DNA of 64,000 bases from Streptomyces sp. PR69 (GTDB lineage: Bacteria; Actinomycetota; Actinomycetes; Streptomycetales; Streptomycetaceae), in NCBI RefSeq assembly GCF_026420845.1, contig NZ_JAOWCB010000019.1, forward strand, positions 1-64,000, written 5' to 3'. Each line of letters starts with the position of its first letter. Within the stretch, counting starts at the first letter, position 1. Positions 32,179 through 40,646 of this stretch are shown piece after piece. Below the pieces are notes generated by a model that did no database searches, had not been told where the DNA came from, and saw only the letters and a list, made by a program, of their open reading frames with translations. The translations under genes were made by a program, and so were the position numbers.

Positions 32179-34548
32179 TCAGAGCGTTTCGCTCAGAGAG
32201 TCCGCCAGCCGCCGGTGCGCCGTGCGGGCGGCCGGCACCGCGGCCGCGGCGACCGCGCCCGCGATCGCGCAGGCGACCACGGCCAGCAGCACTCCGGCGG
32301 ACGGCAGTTGCGCGATCCCCGCGCCGATGCCGCTCGCCCTGCCCTGGGCCTCGACCAGCCAGTGGCCCGACAGCAGCCCGAGCCCTGCGCCCAGCACGGC
32401 CGCCGCCAGCGCCGTGAACCCGGCGGCCGCCACGATCGTCGCGCTGATCTGGCGGGGCGTCAGTCCGATCGCCTTCAGCGCGAGCAGATCCCGGCCGCGG
32501 TCGCGCACCCCGGTCCCGGCCAGGGTCAGCAGCTCCGTGAAGCAGATCAGGGCGAGCACGCCGACCAGCGCCGCGATCACGCCCTGCGCTGGTTCCAGCC
32601 GGTCCGCCGGGTTGGCGGTCTCACGGATGTCGAGCGTGCCGTCCGCCGCCCCGGCCAGGGCGGCGCGCACCGCCGAGGCGTCGGCTTCCGGGCGCAGCAC
32701 CAGATGGTGGAAGTCCGGCCGGATGGCCGCATCGCGCTCCCGCAGGGTGTCCAGGGTCGTGGAGACGACCCGGCCCCCCGCCTCCGGCTCGATGCTGCGC
32801 CCGACGATGTGCAGGATCTGCGGCCGCCCCTGCACCGTCATCCGCACCCAGTCGCCGATCCGCACATTCAGCAGATCCAGCAGCCCCTGCCCGGCGACCG
32901 CCTCGTCCGGTCCTTCGGGGGCCCGCCCCTCGGCGATGCTGAAGGGGTACGGCTCCGCCGCGGTGCCGAGGCCGCGCACGGTGATCGTGCCCGTCTGGCC
33001 GGGCACCAGGGCCGCCGCCTCCACCCCGGGGTGGGCCGCGAGGACGCCCGGGGGAGCGGTCAGCACCTTCTGGAGCCGCTCCCCGGCGACGGCGCCGCTC
33101 TCCGCCCGTACGGTCAGCGCGGCCGCCACCCCCACCTGGGCCGGGCTGCTGCGGAAGACATCCAGGGTGGCCGAGGCGACCAGCGCCGCGGTGATCATCA
33201 GCAGCGGCAGCGCGGTCCTGGCCAGGGCGGCCAGGGTGCGCGGCCGCCGCTGGAAGGCGGCCCGCCAGCCCAGTACCAGCGCGGGCGGCACCCGAAGCCC
33301 CAGCGCCCGCCGGGCGAGGGGCGTCATCGGCGCGGCCGCGGGCCGCGCCGCGCGGACCACCGGCACCGGCGGCACCCGCCCGGCCCGCCAGGCGGCGAGC
33401 GAGGTGGCCGCCGCGATCAGCAGCACGGCCGCGGCCGGGATGCCCAGCAGCTGGGCCCCGTAACCCGGCAGGTCCTGCCAGAGGCCGGCCGCCTCTCCGA
33501 TCCGGCCGGGTATGCGCGCGCCGAGCAGTGCGATCGCCGCCGTCCCCAGGGCCGCCCCGAGCAGTGCGAAGGCGAGATGCTGGACCAGGAAGCCGCGGAC
33601 GACCTGGGCGGGGGTGAAGCCGACGGCCTTGAGGATCGCGATGTCCCTGAGCTGTCCGCGCACGCGTGCGCTGATCGCCCCGGACGCGGCGAGCGCGGCG
33701 GCCAGCAGCGCGCCGAGCCCGAAGACCGCGAAGAGCTGACCCAGCAGCCGGTCGTCGCCTCCGGCCTCGGCCCGCACCTGCTGCCATTTGACGACCTGGG
33801 AGACCCGGTCAGCGCCCAGCAGGGTGACGGCCCGCTGGACGGTGAAGTCCGTGTCGGCCGGATCGTCCAGCCGCAGGCCCACACTCCGGCCCGCGCTGCC
33901 GGGCGCGACCAGGTCCAGCGTGGCCGGCAGCACCCAGCCCGCGCCGGGCTGCCCGCCCGGCCGGTAGCCGGGCTCCGCGGCCTCGGCGACGCCGGCGACC
34001 CGCACCGTGCGGGTCGGGCCGTCCGCGCCGGTCATGGTGATCGTGTCGCCGGGTTCCGCCCACAGCACGCGGGCCAGCGAGCGCTCCAGCACGATCTCCG
34101 GCTGCCCGGCCGACCGCCCCTCCGGCTGCCCCTCCGACCGCCCGTCCGGCTGCTTGTCCTGCGCGGTGAGCCAGCGGCCCGCCGTCACCAGCGGCCGCGC
34201 GATCTGCGGCGGCTGCTCCGACGCCGCGCGCAGGGTGATCTGCGCGCGGGTCCCATGCGCCTGAAGGACGGCCCGCCCGGTGCGGTACGGCCCCGCGACT
34301 CCCGTGACGCCGTCGATGCGGGACAGGGCCGCGGCGTCGTTCTGCCCGGCCCCCGCCTGCGTGTGCAGCCACACATGCGCGCCCTTGGACTGGGTGAAGA
34401 TCCGCTGCCAGGGGTTGGCCGCATAGCTGAAGAGCGCCACGGCCAGCAGCAGGGAGGCGATGATGCCCCCGCTGGCCAGCACCGCGAAGACGGCCTGCCC
34501 GCGGTGTGCTCTCAGATCGGCGCGCGCCCAGCGCACAGTGGCCCGCAC
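32179..34548 (-). CDS. ABC transporter permease with two FtsX domains
   Basis: A 789-aa membrane protein. N-terminal TM (GIIASLLLAVALFSYAA), an extracellular domain of about 200 residues, an FtsX-type four-helix core around 255-400 (LFAVFGLGALLAAALAASGA), a second TM group near 450-470, another extracellular region and a final FtsX core (670-780). Such proteins export lipids, peptides or antibiotics, or act in stress. It starts 5 nt after the ATPase stop and is the last gene of PadR-ATPase-permease. Confidence 0.9.
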   Translation of the reverse strand: MRATVRWARADLRAHRGQAVFAVLASGGIIASLLLAVALFSYAANPWQRIFTQSKGAHVWLHTQAGAGQNDAAALSRIDGVTGVAGPYRTGRAVLQAHGTRAQITLRAASEQPPQIARPLVTAGRWLTAQDKQPDGRSEGQPEGRSAGQPEIVLERSLARVLWAEPGDTITMTGADGPTRTVRVAGVAEAAEPGYRPGGQPGAGWVLPATLDLVAPGSAGRSVGLRLDDPADTDFTVQRAVTLLGADRVSQVVKWQQVRAEAGGDDRLLGQLFAVFGLGALLAAALAASGAISARVRGQLRDIAILKAVGFTPAQVVRGFLVQHLAFALLGAALGTAAIALLGARIPGRIGEAAGLWQDLPGYGAQLLGIPAAAVLLIAAATSLAAWRAGRVPPVPVVRAARPAAAPMTPLARRALGLRVPPALVLGWRAAFQRRPRTLAALARTALPLLMITAALVASATLDVFRSSPAQVGVAAALTVRAESGAVAGERLQKVLTAPPGVLAAHPGVEAAALVPGQTGTITVRGLGTAAEPYPFSIAEGRAPEGPDEAVAGQGLLDLLNVRIGDWVRMTVQGRPQILHIVGRSIEPEAGGRVVSTTLDTLRERDAAIRPDFHHLVLRPEADASAVRAALAGAADGTLDIRETANPADRLEPAQGVIAALVGVLALICFTELLTLAGTGVRDRGRDLLALKAIGLTPRQISATIVAAAGFTALAAAVLGAGLGLLSGHWLVEAQGRASGIGAGIAQLPSAGVLLAVVACAIAGAVAAAAVPAARTAHRRLADSLSETL

Positions 34549-34553
34549 GCCGT

Positions 34554-35390
34554 TCAGTCCTTCAGCTCGACCACGTGCGAGACGCTGCCCGCGGGACCGC
34601 GCGCCGCACGCCGCTCCGGCCCCGGCTCCGGGCCGTCGAGCCGGGCGTCGTCGGTGATGCGCCCGTCGAAGAAGCTGATGACCCGGTCGGCCGCGCCCGC
34701 CATCCGGGCGTCATGCGTGACCATGACGATCGTCTGGCCGCGCTGGTGGAAGCGGGACAGCAGCCGCAGCACCTCCCGGGTGCCCTTGCTGTCCAGACTG
34801 CCGGCCGGCTCGTCGGCCAGCAGCAGCGCCGGATGGTTCACCAGCGCCCGCGCCAGGGCCACCCGCTGCTGCTCACCGCCGGACAGCTCGCCGGGCATGG
34901 CCCGCTCACGTCCTTCAAGGCCCAGCTCGGCCAGCAGCTCCGCGCGGCTCGCGCGGGCCTCGCGCGGCGAGGCGCCCGCCAGCAGCGCGGGCAGCTCCAC
35001 ATTGTCGGCGACGGTCAGATCGGAGACCAGGTTGAAGAACTGGAAGACGATCCCGATGCTGCGGCGGCGCAGCACCGACCAGCGGGCCTCGCGGTAGCCG
35101 TCCACCCGGCGGCCGTCCAGCCACAGCCGTCCGCCGTCCGGCCGCTGCAGCCCTCCGAGCAGATGCAGCAGCGTGGACTTGCCCGCTCCGGAGGGGCCGG
35201 TCACGGCGACGAACTCGCCGGGCCGCACCGTCAGGTCCACCTCGCGCACGGCGTGCACGGGCGCGCCCTCGCCGACGTGGGTCTTGGTCAGCCCTTCGGC
35301 GCGGACGATCGGCGCACCCCCGGCGCGCCCGGCGGGCGTCTCGCCCGCCGGTATCCCGCCGCCGGGGCCGGCGGCCGCCGCGTCGCTCAT
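34554..35390 (-). CDS. ABC transporter ATP-binding protein
   Basis: A 278-aa ATPase of the MacB/LolD kind. Walker A GPSGAGKST, signature LSGGEQQRVALARAL, Walker B LLLADEPAGSLDS and switch His MVTHDARM are all present. A short Gly/Pro N-terminal tail precedes the domain. It overlaps PadR by 4 nt (ATGA) and pairs with the FtsX permease. Confidence 0.95.
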   Translation of the reverse strand: MSDAAAAGPGGGIPAGETPAGRAGGAPIVRAEGLTKTHVGEGAPVHAVREVDLTVRPGEFVAVTGPSGAGKSTLLHLLGGLQRPDGGRLWLDGRRVDGYREARWSVLRRRSIGIVFQFFNLVSDLTVADNVELPALLAGASPREARASRAELLAELGLEGRERAMPGELSGGEQQRVALARALVNHPALLLADEPAGSLDSKGTREVLRLLSRFHQRGQTIVMVTHDARMAGAADRVISFFDGRITDDARLDGPEPGPERRAARGPAGSVSHVVELKD

Positions 35391-35893
35391 TCCAGCTCCT
35401 CCTGACAGCGCTCCAGCCAGTCGAGGTCGGCCTGCAGATGCAGCATCGCGCCCTCGATCAGCAGCTGGGAGACCTTGTTGTCCCGGTCCTCGGACGCGGC
35501 CAGCTTCGACAGGTCCCGCATGGTCCTCAGATAGTGCCGCCGCTGTCTGTTGATCACGTCGATGGGGTCGGCCAGCCCGGACTCGGGCGCCAGGGCGATC
35601 TTCATAAAGAACTCGTCCCGCACCCGCGGCTCGTCGCTGGTCTCGTCGAACCAGGCGAGCACCGCCTCACGGCCGGCCTCGGTGAGCCGGTACGTGCGTT
35701 TGTTGGGCCTGCCCGACTGCTCGACGTCCTCGCCGGCGATCAGACCGGACTTCTCCAGCCGCCCGAGGGTGACATAGATCTGGCCGACGTTCGGCTGAGG
35801 GTACGCGGCGCCCAGAAGCTTCTCAAGGTCCTGCTTGAGCTCGTAGCCATGGGCGGGGCCACGGGTGAGGAGTGCCAGGAGCGGCAGCCGCAC
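35387..35893 (-). CDS. PadR-family transcriptional regulator
   Basis: A 168-aa regulator. Winged helix at 1-85 (RLPLLALLTRGPAHGYELKQ, NVGQIYVTLGRLEKSGLIAGE), then a C-terminal coiled region with AMLHLQADLDWLERCQEEL. PadR proteins often repress the transporter next door and respond to its cargo. GTG 35893 follows GGGAGG. First gene of the ABC operon, divergent from the solute-binding protein. Confidence 0.9.
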   Translation of the reverse strand: MRLPLLALLTRGPAHGYELKQDLEKLLGAAYPQPNVGQIYVTLGRLEKSGLIAGEDVEQSGRPNKRTYRLTEAGREAVLAWFDETSDEPRVRDEFFMKIALAPESGLADPIDVINRQRRHYLRTMRDLSKLAASEDRDNKVSQLLIEGAMLHLQADLDWLERCQEELE

Positions 35894-36076
35894 GCGCTCC
35901 CCTCCCTTGCGATCCCTCTGCTGACGTGAATGCCTGCATGTTGACTGACACGGCGCCGACTGTGGCCTGCGCCACCTGGCTTATGTGCCGGGACGTCTAG
36001 TATCGCCCATGCCTAACCGGTATACATAGGCCGGATGAGCGGCAGTGTGGCCGCAGCGGTGTGCTGGGAGGAACCT

Positions 36077-37366
36077 ATGCGGTGGATGCGTGCCGCGGGT
36101 AGGGGACTCCTCGCGGCCGCCGTGATCCTTGCCGGGTACACCGGTTTCAGCGCGGGCGCCGTGTCCCCGCATCCGCCCGGCGCCGCGCACGCCTCGGGCC
36201 GCGGGCCGCTGACCCTGGCGACGGCGGGCGACCTCACCGGCTATCTGGGGCGGCTGCTCGACGACTGGAACCGCGCCCGCCCGGCCGAGCGGGTCACGCT
36301 CGTCGAGCTTCCCGACTCCGCCGACGAGACCCGCGCCCAGATGATCAGCGAGCTGCGGGCCGGCAGCGACCGGTTCGATCTGCTGAACATCGACGTGGCC
36401 TGGACCTCGGAGTTCGCCGCGGCCGGCTGGATCGCCCCGCTTGAGCGGGAGCGGTTCCCGCTGGACGACTTCCTGCCGCCCGTCGTGGACACCGCCACCT
36501 TCGACGGGCGGCTGTACGCCGTCCCGTATGTCACCAACGCCGGGCTGCTCTATTACCGCAAGGACATTCTTCAGCGGGAGGGTGAGCGGCCGCCGCGCAC
36601 CTGGGCGGAGCTGGCCCGGCTGGCCCGCACGCTCGCGCCTGAGTACGGCGTGGACGGCTACGCGGGCCAGTTCCTGCCGTACGAAGGGCTCACGGTCAAC
36701 GCCACCGAAGCCGTGCACTCCGCCGGGGGATCGATCCTGGTGGACGACGGCAGCCGGGTCACGGTGGACTCCGAAGCCGCGCGCACCGGACTGGGCTTCC
36801 TCGCCGAGGGGGTCCGCGAGGGCTGGATCTCTCCTGACGCCCTCGCCTACAAGGAGGAGGAGTCACGCCGGGCGTTCCAGAACGGCGGGCTGCTGTTCCT
36901 GCGGAACTGGCCCTATGTGCACTCGCTCGCGAGCGCGCCCGGCTCACCCGTCGCCGGGAAGTTCGACGCCGTGCCGCTGCCCGGCCCCTCCGGGCCCGGC
37001 ACCAGCGTGCTCGGCGGCTCCAATCTGGCGGTGAGCAGCCATTCCCGGCACCCCGAGTCGGCGGCCGACCTCATCGCGTATCTCACCAGCGACCGGGTGC
37101 AGCGCCAGGTGCTCACCGAGGGATCGCTGCCGCCCGTACGGGCCGGACTGTACGAGGATCCCGCGCTGGTGCGCGCGTATCCGTATCTGCCGACGCTCAA
37201 GCAGAGCGTGCTGAGCGCCCAGCCGCGTCCCAAGAGCGCCCGGTACGACCAGGTGAGCCTGGCCGTGCAGGCCGTCGTCCAGGATGTGATGGCGCTGCGT
37301 CAGAGCCCGGACGAGGCCGCCACACGGCTCGCGCATGAGCTGGCGGAGATCTCCCGCACCGGCTGA
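36077..37366 (+). CDS. ABC sugar-binding protein lacking lipobox cysteine
   Basis: A 429-aa extracellular solute-binding protein of family 1 (alpha-glucoside/trehalose-like): LATAGDLTGYLGRLLDDWN, DLLNIDVAWTSEFAAAGWI, and AVPYVTNAGLLYYRKDILQ. The signal peptide region reads VILAGYTGFSAG; the position where the lipobox cysteine is expected is Tyr. That is one base change (TGC to TAC), so it may no longer be lipid-anchored. RBS GGGAGGA. It precedes the alpha-glucosidase, which has its own promoter. Confidence 0.8.
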   Translation: MRWMRAAGRGLLAAAVILAGYTGFSAGAVSPHPPGAAHASGRGPLTLATAGDLTGYLGRLLDDWNRARPAERVTLVELPDSADETRAQMISELRAGSDRFDLLNIDVAWTSEFAAAGWIAPLERERFPLDDFLPPVVDTATFDGRLYAVPYVTNAGLLYYRKDILQREGERPPRTWAELARLARTLAPEYGVDGYAGQFLPYEGLTVNATEAVHSAGGSILVDDGSRVTVDSEAARTGLGFLAEGVREGWISPDALAYKEEESRRAFQNGGLLFLRNWPYVHSLASAPGSPVAGKFDAVPLPGPSGPGTSVLGGSNLAVSSHSRHPESAADLIAYLTSDRVQRQVLTEGSLPPVRAGLYEDPALVRAYPYLPTLKQSVLSAQPRPKSARYDQVSLAVQAVVQDVMALRQSPDEAATRLAHELAEISRTG

Positions 37367-37398
37367 CCCCTTCCTTTTCCCTCCTCCCCTCCCGCCAG

Positions 37399-37423
37399 CC
37401 TCTACTTACGTGTTAGGTAGAGG
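37399..37423. promoter_or_regulatory. Inverted repeat upstream of the alpha-glucoside genes
   Basis: CCTCTAC at 37399-37405 and GTAGAGG at 37417-37423 form 7-bp arms around an 11-nt centre. It lies about 60 bp before the TTGACA element. It could be an operator for a sugar regulator, or part of a terminator for the binding-protein gene. Confidence 0.35.
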
Positions 37424-37481
37424 TCAGAGGTGTCGCACCATCAGAAATACGGACAAATCTGGGCAGCTTTCTGCATCATCG

Positions 37482-37512
37482 TTGACACCTTCGCGACATC
37501 CCTACTTAACAT
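37482..37512 (+). promoter_or_regulatory. Promoter of the alpha-glucosidase operon
   Basis: TTGACA at 37482-37487 with TTAACAT ending at 37512 forms a candidate vegetative promoter, 18-nt spacer to TTAACA. The palindrome ATGCATGCAT (37511-37520) directly overlaps its downstream edge and may bind a regulator. Confidence 0.5.
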
Positions 37513-37576
37513 GCATGCATAACAGCGCACCCGCTCTGGGGCGCTCTCGCATCCAGCAAGAACAGGTTGACGCGAG

Positions 37577-39262
37577 ATGCTCAGCACTCTCCCGGCCGCC
37601 GTCGGCGGCCGCCCCTCCCCGCCCGCCCCCGCCTGGTGGCGTGACGCGGTGATCTACCAGGTCTATGTCCGCAGCTTCCTCGACAGCACCGGGGACGGCA
37701 TCGGCGACCTGGCCGGCGTGCGCGCCGGACTGCCCTATCTCAAGAAGCTCGGCGTCGACGGCATCTGGCTCAGCCCGTTCTATCCGTCCCCCCAGCACGA
37801 CCACGGCTACGACGTCGCCGACTACTGCGACGTCGACCCGGTCTACGGCGACCTCGGCGAATTCGACCGGCTGATGGCCGACGCCCGCAGACTCGGGCTG
37901 AAGCTGCTGCTCGACATCGTCCCCAACCACTGCTCCAGCGAGCACCCGTGGTTCCGCGAGGCGCTCGCCGCCGCCCCCGGGAGCGCGGCGCGCGCCCGCT
38001 TCCACTTCGCCGCCGGCCGCGGGCCGGACGGCAGTGAGCCCCCGAACAACTGGCGGGCCATGTTCGGCGGCCCCGCCTGGAGCCGGGTCACCGAGCCGGA
38101 CGGCAGCCCCGGCCAGTGGTATCTGCATCTGTTCACCCCGCAGCAGCCCGACCTCAACTGGCGCAACCCCGAGGTGGGGGACCACTTCGAGGACGTCCTG
38201 CGTTTCTGGCTGGACCGGGGCGTCGACGGATTCCGCATCGACGTCGCCGCCGGACTGTTCAAGCACCCGCGGCTGCCCGACTCCGACGACCCCGCCGCCG
38301 ACGAACGCGCCCGCGACTCGGTCAACCCGCTCGCCTGGAACCAGCCCGAGGTCCACGACGTCTGGCGGCGCTGGCGCGCCGTCTGCGAGGAGTACACCGG
38401 CCACGACGGCCGGGAGCGGCTCCTCGTCGGCGAGGTGTCCGTGCCCACCGCCCGCGAGCACGCGCAGTACGTCCGCCCCGACGAACTGCACCAGGCATTC
38501 TTCTTCGACCTGCTCAGCGCCCCCTGGGACGCCGAAGCGTTCCGGTCCGTCATCGCCGAGGCCATCCGCGACATCGCCGGCACTGGCTCCACCGTCACCT
38601 GGGTCCTCAACAACCACGACCAGGTCCGCACCGTCACCCGCTACGCGGGCGAACCCGGAGTGGAAGGCAGCGGCCTCGGCGCCGCCCGCGCCCGCGCCGC
38701 CGCCCTGCTGATGCTGGCGCTGCCCGGCGCCGCCTACGTCTACCAGGGCGAGGAACTCGGCCTCCCCGAGGTGCTCGACCTGCCCGACGACGTCCTCACC
38801 GACCCGATCTTCCACCGCACCGGCAGCCGCGCCCGGGTGCGCGACGGCTGCCGGGTGCCGCTGCCCTGGTCGGGCCACGCCTCCCCGTTCGGCTTCAGCC
38901 CGGGCGGCGCCGACGGACAGGCGACGCGGCCCTGGCTGCCGCAGCCCGAGTGGTTCGCGGACCACGCCACCGACCGTGCGCTCGCCGACACCCGCTCCTT
39001 CTGGCACCTCTACCGCGAAGGACTCCAGCTGCGCCGCAGCCTCCCCCAGCTCGGCGAGGGCGCGCTGCGCTGGCTCGACGCGCCCGAGCAGGTCCTCGCC
39101 TTCACCCGCGGCGACGGCCTCGTCTGCGCGGTCAACTTCGGCGACAAGCCCGCGCCCGCACCCGTCGCCGGGGCCCCGCTGCTGGCCAGCGGCCCCTGCC
39201 CCGACGGCGTACTGCCCGCGGCCACCGCCGCCTGGTGGACCGCCGAGCCCCCCACCCCCTAA
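37577..39262 (+). CDS. GH13 alpha-glucosidase (oligo-1,6-glucosidase-like)
   Basis: A 561-aa cytoplasmic glycosidase. GH13 motifs: DIVPNHCS (region I), GFRIDVAAG with nucleophile Asp 222, LVGEVSVP with acid/base Glu 286, and NNHDQVR with Asp 348. It cleaves imported maltose, trehalose-like or other alpha-glucosides. It precedes a lipoprotein and two permeases on the same strand, as in agl-type clusters. ATG 37577 is assumed; the RBS is weak. Confidence 0.92.
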   Translation: MLSTLPAAVGGRPSPPAPAWWRDAVIYQVYVRSFLDSTGDGIGDLAGVRAGLPYLKKLGVDGIWLSPFYPSPQHDHGYDVADYCDVDPVYGDLGEFDRLMADARRLGLKLLLDIVPNHCSSEHPWFREALAAAPGSAARARFHFAAGRGPDGSEPPNNWRAMFGGPAWSRVTEPDGSPGQWYLHLFTPQQPDLNWRNPEVGDHFEDVLRFWLDRGVDGFRIDVAAGLFKHPRLPDSDDPAADERARDSVNPLAWNQPEVHDVWRRWRAVCEEYTGHDGRERLLVGEVSVPTAREHAQYVRPDELHQAFFFDLLSAPWDAEAFRSVIAEAIRDIAGTGSTVTWVLNNHDQVRTVTRYAGEPGVEGSGLGAARARAAALLMLALPGAAYVYQGEELGLPEVLDLPDDVLTDPIFHRTGSRARVRDGCRVPLPWSGHASPFGFSPGGADGQATRPWLPQPEWFADHATDRALADTRSFWHLYREGLQLRRSLPQLGEGALRWLDAPEQVLAFTRGDGLVCAVNFGDKPAPAPVAGAPLLASGPCPDGVLPAATAAWWTAEPPTP

Positions 39263-39300
39263 AAGCCCCCGCACCACACCCCGTCAGGAAGGACACACCC

Positions 39301-40635
39301 ATGCGACCCTCCGCCACCGCCCGCAGAACCGCGGCCGCTGCCTCGGCCGCCCTCGCCCTCGCCCTCGGCGCAACGGCCTGCGGCGGCTCCGCCGGACCCG
39401 CCGACGGCAAGGAACTCAGCGGCCGGACCGTGACCGTGGCCGGCGTCTGGACCGGCAGCGAGCAGGACAACTTCCGCAAGGTGCTGGACGCCTTCACCGA
39501 GAAGACCGGCGCGAAGACCGTCTTCGTCCCCACCGGAGACAGTCTCTCCACCTTCGTCGGCAGCAAGATCGAAGGCGGCAACGCCCCTGACGTGGTGATG
39601 GTCCCTCAGGTCGGAGTGCTGAAGCAGTTCGCCGAGGAGGGGTGGCTCACCCCGCTGTCGGACAAGACCGCCAAGGCCGCTGAGACCTCCCTCGCCCCTG
39701 TCTGGAAGAACTACGGCACCGTCGACGGGACCTACTACGGCCTCTACTTCAAGGCCGCCCACAAGTCCACCGTCTGGTACAGCCCGGACGCCTTCGACCA
39801 GGCTGGGGTGAAGGAGCCCGGCACCTACGCCGATCTGCTCAAGGCCGGCCGTGCGCTCGCCGACTCCGGACTGCCCGCCTTCGCCGTCGCGGGCCAGGAC
39901 GGCTGGACGCTGACCGACTGGTTCGAGAACATCTATCTCTCCCAGGCGGGCCCGGAGAAGTACGACCGGCTCGCGGCCCACACGCTGCCGTGGACCGACG
40001 ACAGCGTGGTGAAGGCCCTTACCACCCTCGGCGAGCTGTTCCAGGACAAGCGACTGGTCGCCGGAGGCGCCGACGCCGCCCTGAACACCGACTTCCCCGG
40101 CTCCGTCGAGCAGGTCTTCGGGCCCAAGCCGCGCGCCGGGATGGTGTACGAGGGCGACTTCGTCGGCGGCATAGCCAAGGACCAGTTCGGCAAGAAGCTC
40201 GGCGAGGACGCCGCGTTCTTCCCGTTCCCGTCGGTCGACGGCGGTCACGCTCCCGTGGTCTCCGGCGGCGACGCGGCGGTCGTCCTGAAGGACGGCAAGC
40301 AGCAGGACGCCGCCATGCGGCTGCTGGAGTTCCTCGCCACCCCGGAGGCCGCCGAGGTCTGGGCCGCGGCCGGCGGCTTCCTGTCGCCCAACAAGGACGT
40401 CGACCTCGCCGCGTACGGCGACGACACCACCCGCGACACCGCCGAATCGCTCGTCCGCGCCGGGGACTCCGTCCGCTTCGACATGTCGGACCAGGCCCCC
40501 GCGGCCTTCGGCGGCACCAAGGGAGCGGGCGAGTGGAAGATCCTCCAGGACTTCCTGCGCGACCCGTCCGACGCGAAGGCCACCGCGAAGGCGCTGGAAG
40601 ACGCGGCCGCCAAGGCCTACGGAAACGGCAGCTGA
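39301..40635 (+). CDS. ABC sugar-binding lipoprotein
   Basis: A 444-aa exported lipoprotein. The signal peptide ends with LGATAC, a usable lipobox. The mature part is an alpha-glucoside-binding fold of family 1 (FRKVLDAFTEKTGAKTVFV, GNAPDVVMVPQVGVLKQFAE, YYGLYFKAAHKSTVWYSP). RBS AGGAAGGA precedes ATG 39301. It pairs with the two permeases below (AglE-like role). Confidence 0.9.
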   Translation: MRPSATARRTAAAASAALALALGATACGGSAGPADGKELSGRTVTVAGVWTGSEQDNFRKVLDAFTEKTGAKTVFVPTGDSLSTFVGSKIEGGNAPDVVMVPQVGVLKQFAEEGWLTPLSDKTAKAAETSLAPVWKNYGTVDGTYYGLYFKAAHKSTVWYSPDAFDQAGVKEPGTYADLLKAGRALADSGLPAFAVAGQDGWTLTDWFENIYLSQAGPEKYDRLAAHTLPWTDDSVVKALTTLGELFQDKRLVAGGADAALNTDFPGSVEQVFGPKPRAGMVYEGDFVGGIAKDQFGKKLGEDAAFFPFPSVDGGHAPVVSGGDAAVVLKDGKQQDAAMRLLEFLATPEAAEVWAAAGGFLSPNKDVDLAAYGDDTTRDTAESLVRAGDSVRFDMSDQAPAAFGGTKGAGEWKILQDFLRDPSDAKATAKALEDAAAKAYGNGS

Positions 40636-40646
40636 GGCCCTCCCCC

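Noticed and set aside
31614..32417. Plus-strand frame in the glycosyltransferase gap
   Set aside because: Arg/Pro-rich, no start context and no similarity to the missing glycosyltransferase half.
32029..35097. A 1022-aa plus-strand frame
   Set aside because: It lies opposite the FtsX permease and ATPase genes, which have clear motifs; the frame is Arg/Gly-rich without domains.
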